Assembly (NCBI GenBank): GCA_030248215.1
Contig: JASANG010003890.1
Coordinates: 124,001-188,000 of the forward strand
Length of the DNA: 64,000 nt
Reading direction: 5' to 3'
From: Enoplolaimus lenunculus
Taxonomy: Eukaryota > Nematoda > Enoplea > Enoplida > Thoracostomopsidae
Part shown: positions 32,581 to 44,703 of the stretch, in pieces
Numbering within the stretch: position 1 is the first letter of the stretch
Layout: every line of letters begins with the position of its first letter
Position numbers and translations under genes: made by a program
The notes under the pieces: model-generated
Database searches by the model: none
What the model was told of the DNA's origin: nothing
The model's input: only the letters and a program-made list of their open reading frames with translations

Positions 32581-32983
32581 AGCGTTTTTATACTCGAATA
32601 TCATGACGTGCTGCTAATCAATCTAACATACGTCAATTTTTTCTTCGTTATTTACGGTGTCTAAATTTCGCTTACAAGATAACTGTTAAGAGTATGATCG
32701 CATTCATGTTGTCGGACACAGCTGAATGCTGAATTATATTCATGTACTGCACAACCTTCACAAGTTTTTCTTCAACTTTTTAATTGCAGGAATCTGGTCG
32801 ACAGCCGACCGCCTTTTTCTCTGAAAATAGATGAATCCAGGTACCAGCCTGTTTTAAGCCAAATTTAATTCAAAAGTTTTCGCCCCTCTTGTTTTCAAGC
32901 AATTTATGCGCAATTAACAGCCTGTACATACATATTCTAAACCCAAAATACGACCAGAACACGTTTTATGTTTTTACAAAATT

Positions 32984-32993
32984 TTTATTTATT
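32984..32993 (-). terminator. Poly(A) signal of DMAP1
   Basis: The minus strand reads AATAAATAAA, containing two overlapping AATAAA hexamers, about 155 bases past the DMAP1 stop codon. Confidence 0.5.
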
Positions 32994-33147
32994 AATGCCG
33001 CCTTAATTATTTTTAGTAGCTAACGATCAGGCTTAAGATGAGAGTGTGTGTTCAAAAAAGATTAATCCTGAACAAACCGCAATTAACTAATTCCCGGCAA
33101 TATGCTAAAGCAAACGATTTAGCAAACCTATAAATTTGAAACAAAAG

Positions 33148-36100
33148 TCATACCGTAGTCGATGACAGTTCAAGTATTTCGTTTAATCTACGACGAAGCC
33201 CTGATATTGCACCGTCCTGTGCATTCGTCAACTCCACGGAACCCACATTTCCTTGAGTGGCATCGTCAGTAATTGGAGGGCGGAGCCGAGCAGGTATGTC
33301 CAATTCCTGCCACAGAAACGAAAAGCTATGCATAGCGTGTATTATTATTAGTAGTACTACTACTACTACTGCTGCTACTACTACTAGTAGTAGTAGTAGT
33401 TGTTGTTGTTGTAGTAGTAGTAGCAATAACAGTAGTATCAACAGTAATGCTAGGAAGTAGCAACAGTACGTTATGCTTGTTTTCGGTGTAAAACATTGAT
33501 TCTCTCGTTTAATTTGGATTAAAAAGCAAATTACATAGAGCTAGAAAGCAAAGACCTACGCATTGATACCTTTGCTGCTGCAAACAAACCATACAAGATT
33601 AAAAAGTATTGGAACCAGAATAGAAACCCTAAAAATACTCCGCGTCATGGTTATGAAATTTAAAAATATATTTCAAACAACAAAATAACGAAGTGATATC
33701 AATTATCTGATAAATGCGGTAGAAAGGGAATTCAAAAACATTTCTTATTTCGTGCTTTAGTGTGCGCTAAAGTAAAGCTATTTTAACCGAGGCTACAGGC
33801 ACGGTAGGAGCAGTCTGCTTATTGGAATCCATTAAAACATTTAAACAACGAGACTTACTTCTGATGTTAGCGCAACATATTGTAGTCGATATGATTCAAG
33901 TTCAAATTGGTATGTCGCTAATAAGGATCGCAGTTCGTATAGCAGAATCAGATCTGAGCGCAAACCATTGAATTCGTCACAAATCTCTTCTGTTGGCATC
34001 GGGTTAAGTTCTAAACACTAAATGCGATTAAAACACAAATGTATTTTATAAGTTAATACGGCTTCATTTCATCATTTCCACGGTTCTTTCCTAATTCACT
34101 TTCATTTTTGTATATATTTCAGTAACTTATAGGAATAATGAACCACTAACATCACGTACCAAACCAATTTTGATAAAAATGCTTCAACTGCGTTAAAGGT
34201 TGTCCAAAAAAATGTACTCACATCATTCAAGAGCGTGAAACCGGTGGTTATACAATAATATTAGAAGAATAAGGTGTCCGAAACATAAAAACTAATGATG
34301 TAAATAATGTACCTAGTTTCAATTCTTCCAGCAACTGCTCTAGCGCTTTCGTCTTTTTGAGCCCCAAATTTCCAGGAACCTTCATTCTTTGCGACCTCAG
34401 ACTCGCGCCCGGTCCTTTCGATTCAGGCCATTTAACACCCGCAACAACGGTTGTATTATCAATTGTAATCTGTAAAACAATATAAAGAATTCAATACCCG
34501 ATAAGTTGTTCAAGTATAACCATACCACGTTACACAATAAACCAATACCAATGCGAATGTATCTTACAGTCCAAAATAATCACAGCTGTTATAATGGCCA
34601 TATTAACACAAAAACCATAAACCAATAAATTCGACTGTAAATAAGCTACAAACAAAATTACCATTTAATCCAGGAAGAAGTCTACAAAAAGAAAACAGCC
34701 AACTTACAGAAGACTCCGTTTTCTTTCCCGGCACCAGGAGTTTTTTCTTGTCACTTCCGCTTAAAGCAAGCAAATTTGCACCAGCAGCGCCTGATCCACT
34801 CATTCGATCCGGTGCATCTGCCGCTGTTATCAGTTTTTGCAAGTCTAAAACATTTTAATGCTAATCATAATGCTGTGCTCGGTTTTTAAAAATGCGACAA
34901 AAGCCGTAACGAATAATTTATCATACAAAATTGAGAAATATCTGCGAAAAACAATAGCACCTATGTAACACTACAACACAGCAGCGAAAAAATTTCCGAG
35001 TATTCATACAACAGATTGCCAACAAAAGTTCAGATTCAATAGATTTTTGGTTCGTGACCGGATTCGGCTTTAAACACCGATAAACGCTTTTTCACACTAA
35101 TTCCACTTAAAATTCGGTTACCTTGCGCTTTCCGTTCCCTTTCTTTGCGTCGAGCTTCAATTTTCTTCAATTCTTGCAGTAAATACTCTTCTTCCTCGAT
35201 TTGCTTGGCATTTCGATGATACAATTTTTCCAGCTGTTCTTTTCGTCGGCGCTCATGATCTGCGTCGAAATACAACATTGGTGCTTCAAGCCCTGCCGGC
35301 GTGTTAACCTATAATTGATTGCAAAGCTAGAAGTAAACATTAACAGTTTAAAACATACAGTTGGAGACGCCGGGTTACTTCTTACGACTCAAGGTAAGTC
35401 TGTTTATAGATAATGATACGGAAGCAAATATGTCAAACGACCACGACGAAAACCCTGCGAAACCCTTGACACAATGTTTACAGGAAACTACTTGCTTGCG
35501 AAAGAATGTTCACCGAATCATAATACCGCTCTTTTAAATCTTCAATTGATCGTTCCACTGGAAACCTGTCTGTGTCCCACCTATCTTTGATAACTGGCCA
35601 TCTAAAAACATAAATATATACATGACAGTATTGCAGCTATTCATACAGCAATTTTAACATCTCAAATACTAAATTTTACGGTTATATGTCGATCTTGCCG
35701 AATTTTATATTACTTTACATAAATTATTACAACCCATCATACGATTTTTTAATTTAATTTCTACAGCGGAACCCGAATTCATGGTGCATTTTGGTCGATC
35801 TATCGGTTTCATTAATAATCATACTAGTGTGCAGACTGTGGCAGACGTACTGAGGATAAGATACTAATCGACCGTGGCACTTCAAAAATTAAACAATTTG
35901 CGGATGCTATGTAACGCTGGAGATAAATATTAAACATCACCTTAAGTCGAAACGTCTGCATAGCTCAAACAAATGCTGTGTCTCATCATACGTCCAGTTT
36001 GTCAACTTCAAGTGCGTTTCGTACTCAGTTTCGTTGAATTCAGCAATTTTCAATACCTGTATTAAATTTCAAAACAAACTTCAAATTTTTCGATCATAAC

Positions 36101-39100
36101 AAATTAAGTGACAATGTAAACGTTAAAGAAAATGTTAAAAGACAAAAACTAGACGTATAACTACATTCACGAAAAGTAAAACAAAGCACGACGTTTTTCC
36201 GTAACTTTAACCATTTCCAGCTTATTCTAAAAATGTCTAGTTTTGGTTTTTAACATACAGGGTCATGGTAGCTTTTTCAACGGGTTTTCGCAGTCGGAAC
36301 TGATGCTGTTTTAGCACCGCCATATCTTCCCCTAAATAAATCTTCTTCGCTTGCCACGAATTTCGGAACAAAGATGACCCGTTTATTTACCTACCACCTG
36401 CCACATAGTCTGTGGTGATTGGAATAACCAGTTGTACCGTCGCATCTTGACCACACTTTCAACAGAAGACCTTAACAAACTGGCGTTGTCACTGTAACGT
36501 ATCAAACAATTTTCCATGATTATACAGAACCAAGCATGGTCCTTGCCAGGCATAATAATTCAAATTAAGAGCATGGTGGGCGTTTAATGCGCTACTGTTG
36601 CGCAGTTATAATAGCAACTGGTCCAGTGCTGAGTCCTGTCATGCTGATCTGATAAAAAACTGGCAAAAGATTCATGGAGAAAAATAAAACAGGAAGAAAT
36701 TTCAGCAGATTTCAACTTGGTTTCACTTTTGAAAGTAATACATACATGTCAAAAGTAACAGGCGCTGGAAATAGTGAGACAAGCATTCCAACGCACTGTA
36801 CTCCTGCAGTACTAGACAAACAGATTCGCTCAGGAGGAGACCATAAACGGTGGTAGCGGTGTCACAGAAATTGCCGCTCAGCAACAGCCGAGTCAAGTTT
36901 CTAAGCCTGAAAGCGGGAAAGGTTACTAGCAGTTGCAAAACGAGCTAACAAACATCTAAAGAGCTAAATTACGTTACCAACGCGTACAACAGCACAATCA
37001 TCATTGTTACGGACTCACGCTCGGGGAGTCAATTGGTGGAAAAATCACCAAAATAAGCGGTAAAAGGTCAAAATTGCGCAATAGGTGCCAAGTCACTGCG
37101 ATATCAAAGAAAATGAAGCATCACAAGTAGCCGTCAATAAAGGATTGCTTAAAGTACAAGCATATGTGCCACTGGTTCACGCAGCTGGCAAACTAGCAAT
37201 AGGCGCCCAAGCTAGGTTTCTGCGTCAAAAGAAAGCGGCCTCTCGAGAAAAGACCAAGGCAACAGGCATACTGGCCCAGTCCAGAAGTGGTGGAAGGCTC
37301 CGCTACGCAACAGCTTCAGACACATCATTACAAGAAAAGACGTACCAGCAGAACTAGTTACTGATGCCTATACGGCGAAGAACCAAACACCGCTGAACAT
37401 CTATTAGCGGATGGTCGATATTTATGCCGCAACAGATGTTAACTTCTCGCTACAAAACTGACGAAAACACGTGTTCGCCAAGCCAAAAATTAACGTCACT
37501 TCTTGTGTAGAACTTGGATCATATCTAACTCTAACCATCCATAATTCAGCATCGAGATGACAGAAAACAACACACAATATCTACACGGTTCTACGTCCAA
37601 TCAAATTTGTACCCTTTTCTCATAATTGCAATATCACTTTACAAATATTACTGAGAAAAATATACAAATTGTTAAGTAAATATATATCATAAATATATTT
37701 TTTTCTAAGTATTATGTTGTGAAATATCCACAAAAATAAAATCAACCACTATTCCAGTAGTAAGTAGCTTTTGAAATACCAAAAACGAAACTAAATTTTG
37801 CAGTTGTCAAGCGTCAGTTTATTGTACGTTTAGCTATATAATATTCAAATTAGCCATACTGCGACCATAACCTTGTGCCACGCAACATAATATTTCAAAT
37901 TATACAGCGGTTGGAGCAGGAAAGAAGTAGTCGGCTAAATGTTTTCTTACGAGAATCTCGCTATTTATCGCCCATACCGTACATGTACAATTATATGTTT
38001 TTCTGTAAAACTATATTAAAAATTACCACAATTTATTTTGACCTGGCTAGTGGCTATACCAGTGTTTCTAGTTACATGGCTACTACAGTTCTGAAGTACA
38101 AACCGGAATAGACAGTATTTTCAAAGTTGAATTACAGTTATAGAGATGGAGTTAACACGATTGTTACAGAAAACACAAAATGCTCACGGCTACGACGTAC
38201 ATCTACTGCTTGCATGCCGAAAATGTTACCTTATTAAATCTCGCAAAAGGATATTCTTTGTCTTCATCTCCAGCTTTTACCCAATGATGTAGCTGCAAGT
38301 TGTCCTATATTAACAGAAAAACAAACGATTTATTATGCAACATTAGCAAACATGTATGAAGCATAGCTTTAAAGCTACAGAAGTCTAAATTTACGAACTT
38401 GTGAAATTAAAAGTAGAAATTTATACGTATGAATGTTTTATTATGCATTCAATCAACCTGTTCCACTATTTATACATAATACTCTATGACCTAATAATCG
38501 AACCTAATTCGCTCTTCTAAGCGACGTAAACTATATGAAAATTATAGTAATATCAATACCATTTCAAAGCCATATAAGATAAAATTATCATTTATGAATG
38601 AAAACTAACAGCTTCAAAGAAACTTAAAAGTGCCAGATACTATGCAGTGCCGCAAGATCTAAAGTGCAAACTATAGCGAATGCAAAACAATTTCAGTTTA
38701 ACTAACTTTTCTGGCTGGATGCTGAAAACGTAGCCATTTCCAAGATCGTGCTTTCTTCATGCCAAGTTTCGCTTTTTCATGTCTGTAGCCGCCAAGTTTC
38801 GAAGGCGAATCAGTCGGTATTATAGTCGGAGCTTCTCTGAAATTCTGATCTAGTTGCATAAACTACTATAGAAACAAGTAACTTCTGCTACATATCACTG
38901 CTGAAGATTTACTCATTTAAACGAATGAACTGAGTCGTTGGTGCCCAAAAATGTTGAAAACGTGTAATACAAATAAATAATATCAAACCAGTGTGTTAGG
39001 AAATATTAAAAAATTACTTTTGATCGTTGCTATAAAGCAAGGCATACACCTCGCGGGACATGCCTTCTGGTCTTTTGACCACGTCTGGTTGTTTCTTTTT

Positions 39101-39345
39101 CGGCTTCTAAAACAATCAATAACCAATGTAATTTAATATATAGGTATCTCAATGATTATATGCTAAAAATCCCCATAAACAATTATTTCTAATTTTGTGC
39201 GCAACGTCAATCAATTGTATTATGAAAAATCGATCGATATACTGACCTTCTTGTCGGCGTTTATGATGGTTTCTAAACTGAAAGGACTGTCCGACGTTGA
39301 TGGAACATTTAGTTCTAAAATATCTCGCACGTCAGAGCGCGACAT
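33148..39345 (-). CDS. DMAP1: DNA methyltransferase 1-associated protein 1 (DMAP1), 468 aa, 11 exons
   Basis: This is a nuclear subunit of the TIP60/NuA4 acetyltransferase and SRCAP remodelling complexes (family knowledge). My exons, 5' to 3': 39247-39345, 39018-39106, 38707-38836, 38230-38304, 35941-36056, 35496-35601, 35122-35308, 34708-34844, 34313-34469, 33859-34010 and 33148-33306. All phases agree and the total is 468 aa, against about 467 in human. Exon 1 gives MSRSDVRDILEL; exon 2 gives KRPEGMSREVYALLYS. Exons 5-6 form the SANT/Myb-like domain (residues about 140-197, ending IEDLKERYY). Exon 7 gives the basic coil starting HERRRKEQLEKLYHR; exon 8 LQKLITAAD; exon 9 LRSQRMKVP. Nine introns are GT-AG. 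The one between exons 6 and 7 (35309-35495) appears to use GCAAGT as donor. The last stop directly follows ACG|GTATGA, which could instead be a donor. Confidence 0.95.
33341..33425. repeat. Mixed trinucleotide microsatellite in last DMAP1 intron
   Basis: Runs of TAC, TGC, TAG and TTG repeats meet around a CTACTACTAGTAGTAG palindromic junction. It lies within the intron 33307-33858, about 35 bases from exon 11. Confidence 0.9.
36965..37360 (+). pseudogene. LINE remnant with RNase H signature inside a DMAP1 intron
   Basis: A plus-strand frame at 37084-37357 reads VPSHCDIKENEASQVAVNKG, matching the end of a LINE-type RNase H domain (consensus W(V/I)PSHxGIxGNExAD). Just upstream, in another frame, TDSRSGSQLVEKSP resembles the earlier TDSxSA segment. 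The two pieces are out of frame, so the copy is decayed. It sits in the intron between exons 4 and 5. Confidence 0.55.
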
Positions 39346-39469
39346 CACCGAAGTAATCGTGCACTTCGTATATAAGTGTATAAAATTAAAATAACATGTA
39401 AACTAACACAATGTTTACTATTTCAAATAACTGTGTTTGCAGTGACATTAATTTTCATTGTATCCAAGG

Positions 39470-40927
39470 TGTAAAGGGCTGTAGCAGGAAAGAACTGGGG
39501 TTGCAACCCCGATGACCTCACAGCCATATACATCACCTACGTCCGAGCAGCAGTCGAGTACTGTTCAGCTGCGTGGATGCCTCTCCTGGCAAAATCGAAC
39601 ATGGAAAAGCTTGAACGCTGCGAGGCCGAGGCATGCAGAATCATTACGGGCTGCCTAAACGGCACTGCAACGCAACTTGTAATGCGTGAAGCCAACATCT
39701 TCCCCCTGCATGTGAGAACAGGCGAACTCGCAGCCCTGGCTTATGAGAAGATCCAAAGGAACCCCGGTGAGAACCCAACGAAGAAGACGACCGACAACAC
39801 TGTCCGTAGAAGGCTGAAGTCAGTGAATTCATGGCGCGATGTTGCCACAAAGACGATTGATGACGCCAGCCTAGGTAACCTCCAACGGGAACCGTTCAGC
39901 TTGCCCCTGTTTGCCCCCTGGGAAACACCGGCAAATGTCGACTTCGTTAGCTCTCTACCAACGCCATTCTCGAAGCAGGACCCTCCGGAGCAAAAGAAAG
40001 CTGCCGTGCTAGCATCCCTGGAGCATCTTGGATGTGTAGATGTCGAAGTTTGGACAGATGGATCTGCCAGAGATGCCATCTATGACGGTGGAAGTGGCGC
40101 AGTCATCTATGATAACATCTCCAAGCAACGGCACGAACTACGTAAACCAGCTGGTGCCGTCACGTCAAGTTACCGCTAGGAAATGCTGGCACTGATGATG
40201 AGTTTAGAATGGCTCAACTCCAACTGGATCAATGTCTGGAAGAATGTCCGCTTCCATACAGACTCGAAGAGTGCAGTCGAACGTCTTGCAGCTGGCCCTG
40301 AGTCTGCCAGAACAAAAGCGGAATGTGACATCTGGTTGCTGGTGAAGCATCTTTCTACCAAGCTTGCATCCTTGACGTTTCATTGGGTCCCAGGACACAG
40401 CGGCGTGGACAAGAACGAAGACGCCGACAGGTTAGCCAGAGAAGCCAGCCTTATGCCGCAAGAAGAAATTCCAATCGACAACACCGCAAGGGCCGTCATA
40501 AAGCGCCGGGCCAAGATGAAGTGGTTGAGCAACGTCCAACACAACCAATTTCCTCGAGGCGCTATTCCCACCGCAGCCCATGAGGACAGGGCCCTGAGCA
40601 GAAGAGACCGATCCATTTTGAACCAGCTACGTTGCCATGGCCAGTGTTACATCCTGGGTATCTTCCGCCTACGCACCGGCAAAAGCGTTACCGACCAATG
40701 CAACTTGTGCGGAGAATCGCCAGACAACGTTAGCCATCTGATGATAGACTGCCCTGCCATGGAACGGGCCAGGCGTGATCACCTGGGATCAAATGCTAGT
40801 ATGGATGACCTATGGAAACGACCGAGACAAGTGATGAAAATGCTGCGTGACAGTGGCCGCTTTGCGGCTGCCGGCATATGACGCAACTGCGTTCAATCGA
40901 TGGGGGAACAGAGAAGAAGAAGAAATG
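39470..40927 (+). mobile_element. 5'-truncated non-LTR retrotransposon (LINE) with RNase H and zinc knuckle
   Basis: The frame is open from 39475 to 40881 apart from one in-frame TAG at 40177-40179, where EMLALMMSLEWL follows. It begins in the C-terminal part of reverse transcriptase (AVAGKNWGCNPDDL, AAVEYCSAAWMPLL). It then has an RNase H domain with EVWTDGSARD, HTDSKSAVERL and HWVPGHSGVDKNEDADRLA, and a CX2C-type finger CNLCGESPDNVSHLMIDC. The tail ends in GAAGAAGAAGAA, as in I/Nimb-like LINEs. The polymerase core is absent, so it cannot act alone. TGTTTGCA at 39434 and 40925 may be a target duplication. GC-rich codon use contrasts with the AT-rich surroundings. Confidence 0.9.
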
Positions 40928-42394
40928 TTTGCAAGCACAAAAATTAAATGAGGATCTTAGATTGCATCCGCATCCAGTTTTGCGCTTGATTAAACTTTCA
41001 CTAAACTACATCAGATGTGAACGTAATATTCACGGACACATACAAACATTTACATTACATGTAATACAGAAAAAATATGGAGAAGTAAGTTAATTAGTTC
41101 CATGATAGCAGTCATAAATACAAAATAAATAATTTTTCAATTTTTTGACGTTTTAAAAACATCCGGCAAGTTAAAATACGGGAGCCGGATGTCAATTTTT
41201 TAGCGGAGTGGATATCCGGTCACACCCTGCTATATACATGCATAGAATGGGCAAGAACTGTTAAACGCTGGCTGCCGCGTAGTCAGAATTATCAATTGGG
41301 TGTCTAAGCTACCTAAAGACTCAAAACATAGGTTGAGTTTTGACAACTTCATACGCAGCGAACAGAAAATCTATACAGAATTTAATAATTCATGTACGCA
41401 AATGGCTTTTTTGCAAAAATTTTAGTATTCTCGTGCTCACCTCAATGTGGGAATTCTGAAAATACCAATAACTATGCAGGATGGGGGCTACCGTCTCCCA
41501 AACCTCCGCACTAAGCAACTCATACTATACTCCTGATATAATTGCCGTTAAAAGCAAGTTAAACTATTGACGCACGAAAAACCCAAAGAAATAAAAAACG
41601 TGGAAAGATTTGATAAAATGTTATATTCTGGCGCGCCACATCGTTTGAGCCCGAAAATATCAAAATTTTTTAATAAAAACGTATATTTCGAATAATTTTT
41701 GACACTGTAACGAAGGAGAATCAAAAATTAACTGTACGATTGGTCACAATATAAATCTTTGGCTAAAGTTTGCTTCTTAACCGAAACACTGTGCTTATAC
41801 TGGTCCTTATAATTGCATATACACAGCTGCGCCTCAAACTTATAAGCTAAAATACATTTTAAACTATCTACACTAGCTATGTAAAAAAATGTCCACAATA
41901 GGTAAAAACTCTAATCACACATATGTTAATGTAAAATAAGTTGTCTCGCAAGCCACTTGTAATCAGTTTTGCATAGTTCCATGTTGCAATTTTATGGCAG
42001 TACATGCAAACGTACTATTTGACACTGTTGGCCTTCAGTAAATCAAAACTGGCAAAGTGCACCGTAACCTTGTTACTACAAATATTCGTTTTAAAACTGA
42101 CATTTGTTTTGGTGTGCCATACCAGCGTTGATTTAATAAAAGGCGAAGGTCAAAATCTGATAATTATACAAGAGCGTTGAGCTGGGATTCTGAAAAGGCC
42201 AAATTTCATGTCATCCCTCTGAAAACATAACATTATAGCATTGTGCAACTCTGCGTTCGCTAAGCACGCCATTATTTATCGCCGCTACATACTGACGTAC
42301 AAAGTCAAATACTTTACACAGTAAAATCAAAGTAAATTTTAAAATTTGCGCTAAACGACACGTACACCGTCCTGACGTGTCGACTTTTCGATAT
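40928..42394. other. AT-rich spacer left of the small membrane-protein frame
   Basis: Apart from a family W end at 41160-41232 I see no repeat or gene. The remainder is single-copy-looking AT-rich DNA. Confidence 0.5.
41160..41232. mobile_element. Family W right-end fragment
   Basis: CATCCGGCAAGTTAAAATACGG is followed by GAGTGGATATCCGGTCACACCCTGC, the family's right terminus. The rest of the element is missing. Confidence 0.5.
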
Positions 42395-42583
42395 TCATGT
42401 CACTGTTCTACGGATACCAAGATGATTGTCATCAATATGCCGAGTTAGAGCGTTGTAACGTGTTTTAACGGTTGATGTTTTTCTTTTTGCTAAAAGGTAA
42501 TTGGAGAGTAGATAGCTAAGGCAAATGTAGAGATAGATCCGGAAGCCCGCAACCATATACGCAGCTGAAGACACATCGGACAT
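42395..42583 (-). CDS. Possible small single-pass membrane protein, 62 aa
   Basis: An ATG-started frame encodes MSDVSSAAYMVAGFRIYLYI, then a hydrophobic stretch through about residue 31 (CLSYLLSNYLLA), then a basic tail starting KRKTSTVKTRYNALTRH. One membrane segment with positive residues on the C-terminal side is plausible. I do not recognise the family. Composition looks coding-like, but there is no homology or transcript evidence, and it could be an exon of a larger gene. Confidence 0.4.
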   Translation of the reverse strand: MSDVSSAAYMVAGFRIYLYICLSYLLSNYLLAKRKTSTVKTRYNALTRHIDDNHLGIRRTVT

Positions 42584-42792
42584 GAGGACACTATGGTATA
42601 ACTAAAAAATCCAGTACACTTTTTCACATTTTCCGCCTCCTGCTCCAACGTGGCAATTGTCATTGAAATACAGAAACGTTTTTCTTTAATCGTATTAAAA
42701 GGCTACATGAAATCACCATTGAAACGTTTTCTTAAGCGTAGCCTAAAACTATTGCCTAAAACATTAAACCTGTGTGTAAAGATTCTATAAGT

Positions 42793-42979
42793 TGGCCAAT
42801 GTAAAGATCAGAGGCGGAACGTTTTTCTGTGTGGCTGAAACAGAATCAGCTTAAAAGTTTTAGACTAGATTTCTTGCTTGGCTTAGGCATAGGCTTAGGC
42901 TTAGTAGAGAAATGGCCTAGACTACTCAAATATGTACCAGACGCTTTAATACTATTCCGCCCCTGTTCTCTTACATTGA
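42793..42979 (+). mobile_element. Family T element, GTAAAGA subfamily
   Basis: It runs from GGCCAATGTAAAGATCAGAG to CCTGTTCTCTTACATTG. The core has three TTAGGC units and a diverged GAAATGGCCTAGACTACTC segment. Confidence 0.7.
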
Positions 42980-43201
42980 ACATCTGAGCCTAACTGAACC
43001 GTATCAATGTAACAATTACTCTATTTGCTTCTGCTCTATTTTTATTATGAACGGGTGAAAATTTCAAAGCGATTGTAAAAACGGTTTACCCGCCTATAAT
43101 TCAGATACAACAAACGTTATGCAACTTCCACAATATCATGCGTACACCATGTAGTTTTGAAGGGGTAGTGTCATGGACACTGGCCTAGATACTGAATTTT
43201 T

Positions 43202-43404
43202 TGGCTTCAGTGTCGCGAATACTGAAGCCAAAAAGCTTAAGTATGTTACTGAAGCCAAAAAGCTTCAGTATCCGGATTACTAAAGCTTTTTTTGCTTCAA
43301 TCTCCCGAATGCTGAATCTTTTTTGGCTTCAGTGACCCGGATACTGAAGCGTTTTGGCTCTAGAGTCCGAGATACTGAAGCCAAAAAGCTTCAGCGTCCT
43401 GGAT
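43202..43404. repeat. Cluster of GGCTTCAG/CTGAAGCC inverted modules
   Basis: TGGCTTCAGT (43202-43211) and ACTGAAGCCA (43221-43230) are perfect inverted arms around GTCGCGAAT. Similar module pairs with GTATCCGGATTACT, CTCCCGAATG, GACCCGGAT and GTCCGAGAT loops follow to 43404. The AAAAAGCTTCAGTATCC unit recurs with variation, so the block is a tandem series of small hairpins. Confidence 0.8.
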
Positions 43405-43429
43405 ATATGAAACCAGAAGTTACCTGGTT

Positions 43430-43568
43430 AAGCCTAAGCCTAAGCGTAAGGATGAGCTTATTCGTTAGCCTAATAAGCCTAAAGTATAAGCAAAAAAGTT
43501 AGTGTAAAGCATAAACTGACTATTACAGCCTGCCAGAAAACGAACTGGCTCTGTTCTATAAATTTGGC
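43430..43568 (-). mobile_element. Family T element, GTATAGA subfamily, left end lost
   Basis: It starts at GGTTAAGCCTAAGCCTAAGC and ends CTGGCTCTGTTCTATAAATTTGGC. It keeps the CAAAAAAGTTAGTGTAAAGC block. Confidence 0.6.
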
Positions 43569-44101
43569 GCAAGAATGGACTTAATATTCTGATCCAAACG
43601 ACTGCTTCTAAGTCAAATCTATTCGGTCAGGAATGCAGCAGTAACAAGTCGAACAATGTTGAAAAACATAATAAACTTTATTACATTTTTAATTATGGCA
43701 TTTGAAAATATCGCAAGTTTATAGGTCAACGTTTAGAAATGTTTCAGAACCCATTTTTCTCACGAAACGTCAACAATGCATACGGTCAGTTCAAATCTGT
43801 TAACGCAAGGTTTATGCTGTTCTCTTCGTTACGTTTAAGCTGATTTAGCGTTTAGACTAATTTTTCCCATTCCGCGTAAATATTTTCATTTATAAATGCA
43901 TACGATTGCTTGAACTCCTAGAGTTTCAGCTGGGAGCTTGAAGTCCGCGCTTCTATGGTCTCTCTACGTCCGGTGGTGATTTGAACTACAGATACGTTGT
44001 TTAATGGTTTAAGCATAATTGGCTGATCCCATTTAAATGGGACACCTTTAAACTTATTTGAATTATTTTAAACGATCGTCTATAGAATAGATCCCTAAGT
44101 A

Positions 44102-44311
44102 CAGTGCAAAAACTATCGAGTCAAATGGACTCTGTCCGAAATTGGCTCTACGGGACTACACAAACTGAGTCAAATTTGCCTCCGCCAGCGTCAAATTCGA
44201 CTTACTAAGTCGCACGTTTGATTCTGGTGGAGTCGAATTTAACTCAGTATGTGTAGTCCCGTAGAGCCTATTTCGGAGAGAGTCAATTTTGTCCCATCAT
44301 TTTTGGCAATG
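44102..44311. mobile_element. Family S MITE, copy 7
   Basis: Left end CAGTGCAAAAACTATCGAG, right end CATCATTTTTGGCAATG followed by TA. It carries the CTACGGGACTACAC variant arms. Confidence 0.78.
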
Positions 44312-44420
44312 TACCAAGGTTCTGAGTACTCTCCTAGTTTCCAAAAATCCCAATTTTCCGGGCGAAATCCTAGTTTCAAAAACCGTAACGTCCCACGATT
44401 TTGAAATTAACCTCGGCATT

Positions 44421-44632
44421 CACTGCAAAAAATGGTGAGTCAAATTGACTCTCTCCGAAATAGCCTATACGGGACTACACAAACTGAGTCAAATTCGACT
44501 CCCCCACAGTCAATCATGCGACACAGTGAATCGAATTTGACTCTGCCGGAGTCGAATTTTGACTCAATTTATATGTAGTCCCGTAGAGCCTATTTCGGAG
44601 AGACTCAATTTGACTCACCATTTTTTGCTGTG
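44421..44632. mobile_element. Family S MITE, copy 8
   Basis: Left end CACTGCAAAAAATGGTGAG, right end CTCACCATTTTTTGCTGTG. It lies 110 bp from copy 7 and about 70 bp downstream of the glutaredoxin-like stop codon, so it may be transcribed in that gene's 3' UTR. Confidence 0.8.
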
Positions 44633-44703
44633 TTTGAGGAGACGAGTCGGTTCAATCCACAGGTCATTTTTAACATAAAAAATCAGCTGTACTTTTTTTG
44701 AGT

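Larger units (their letters stand above)
31422..33147. other. Spacer between NTAN1 and DMAP1
   Basis: No gene seen. It contains a W-type element at 32319-32580 and AT-rich sequence. The right part is DMAP1 3' UTR, with its poly(A) signal at 32984-32993. Confidence 0.6.
42584..44703. other. Repeat-filled spacer
   Basis: Two T elements, two S elements and a cluster of CTGAAGC palindromes occupy about half of it. No gene is seen. A B-box-like GTTCAAATCAC on the minus strand near 43980 lacks a convincing A box. Confidence 0.5.

Noticed and set aside
33148-33441. Frame with a poly-Leu/Val N-terminal stretch resembling a signal anchor
   Set aside because: That stretch is a trinucleotide microsatellite in the DMAP1 intron; only the part from 33306 down is the last exon.
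43965-44060. Possible tRNA with B-box-like GTTCAAATCAC
   Set aside because: No A box or cloverleaf pairing could be traced upstream on the minus strand.
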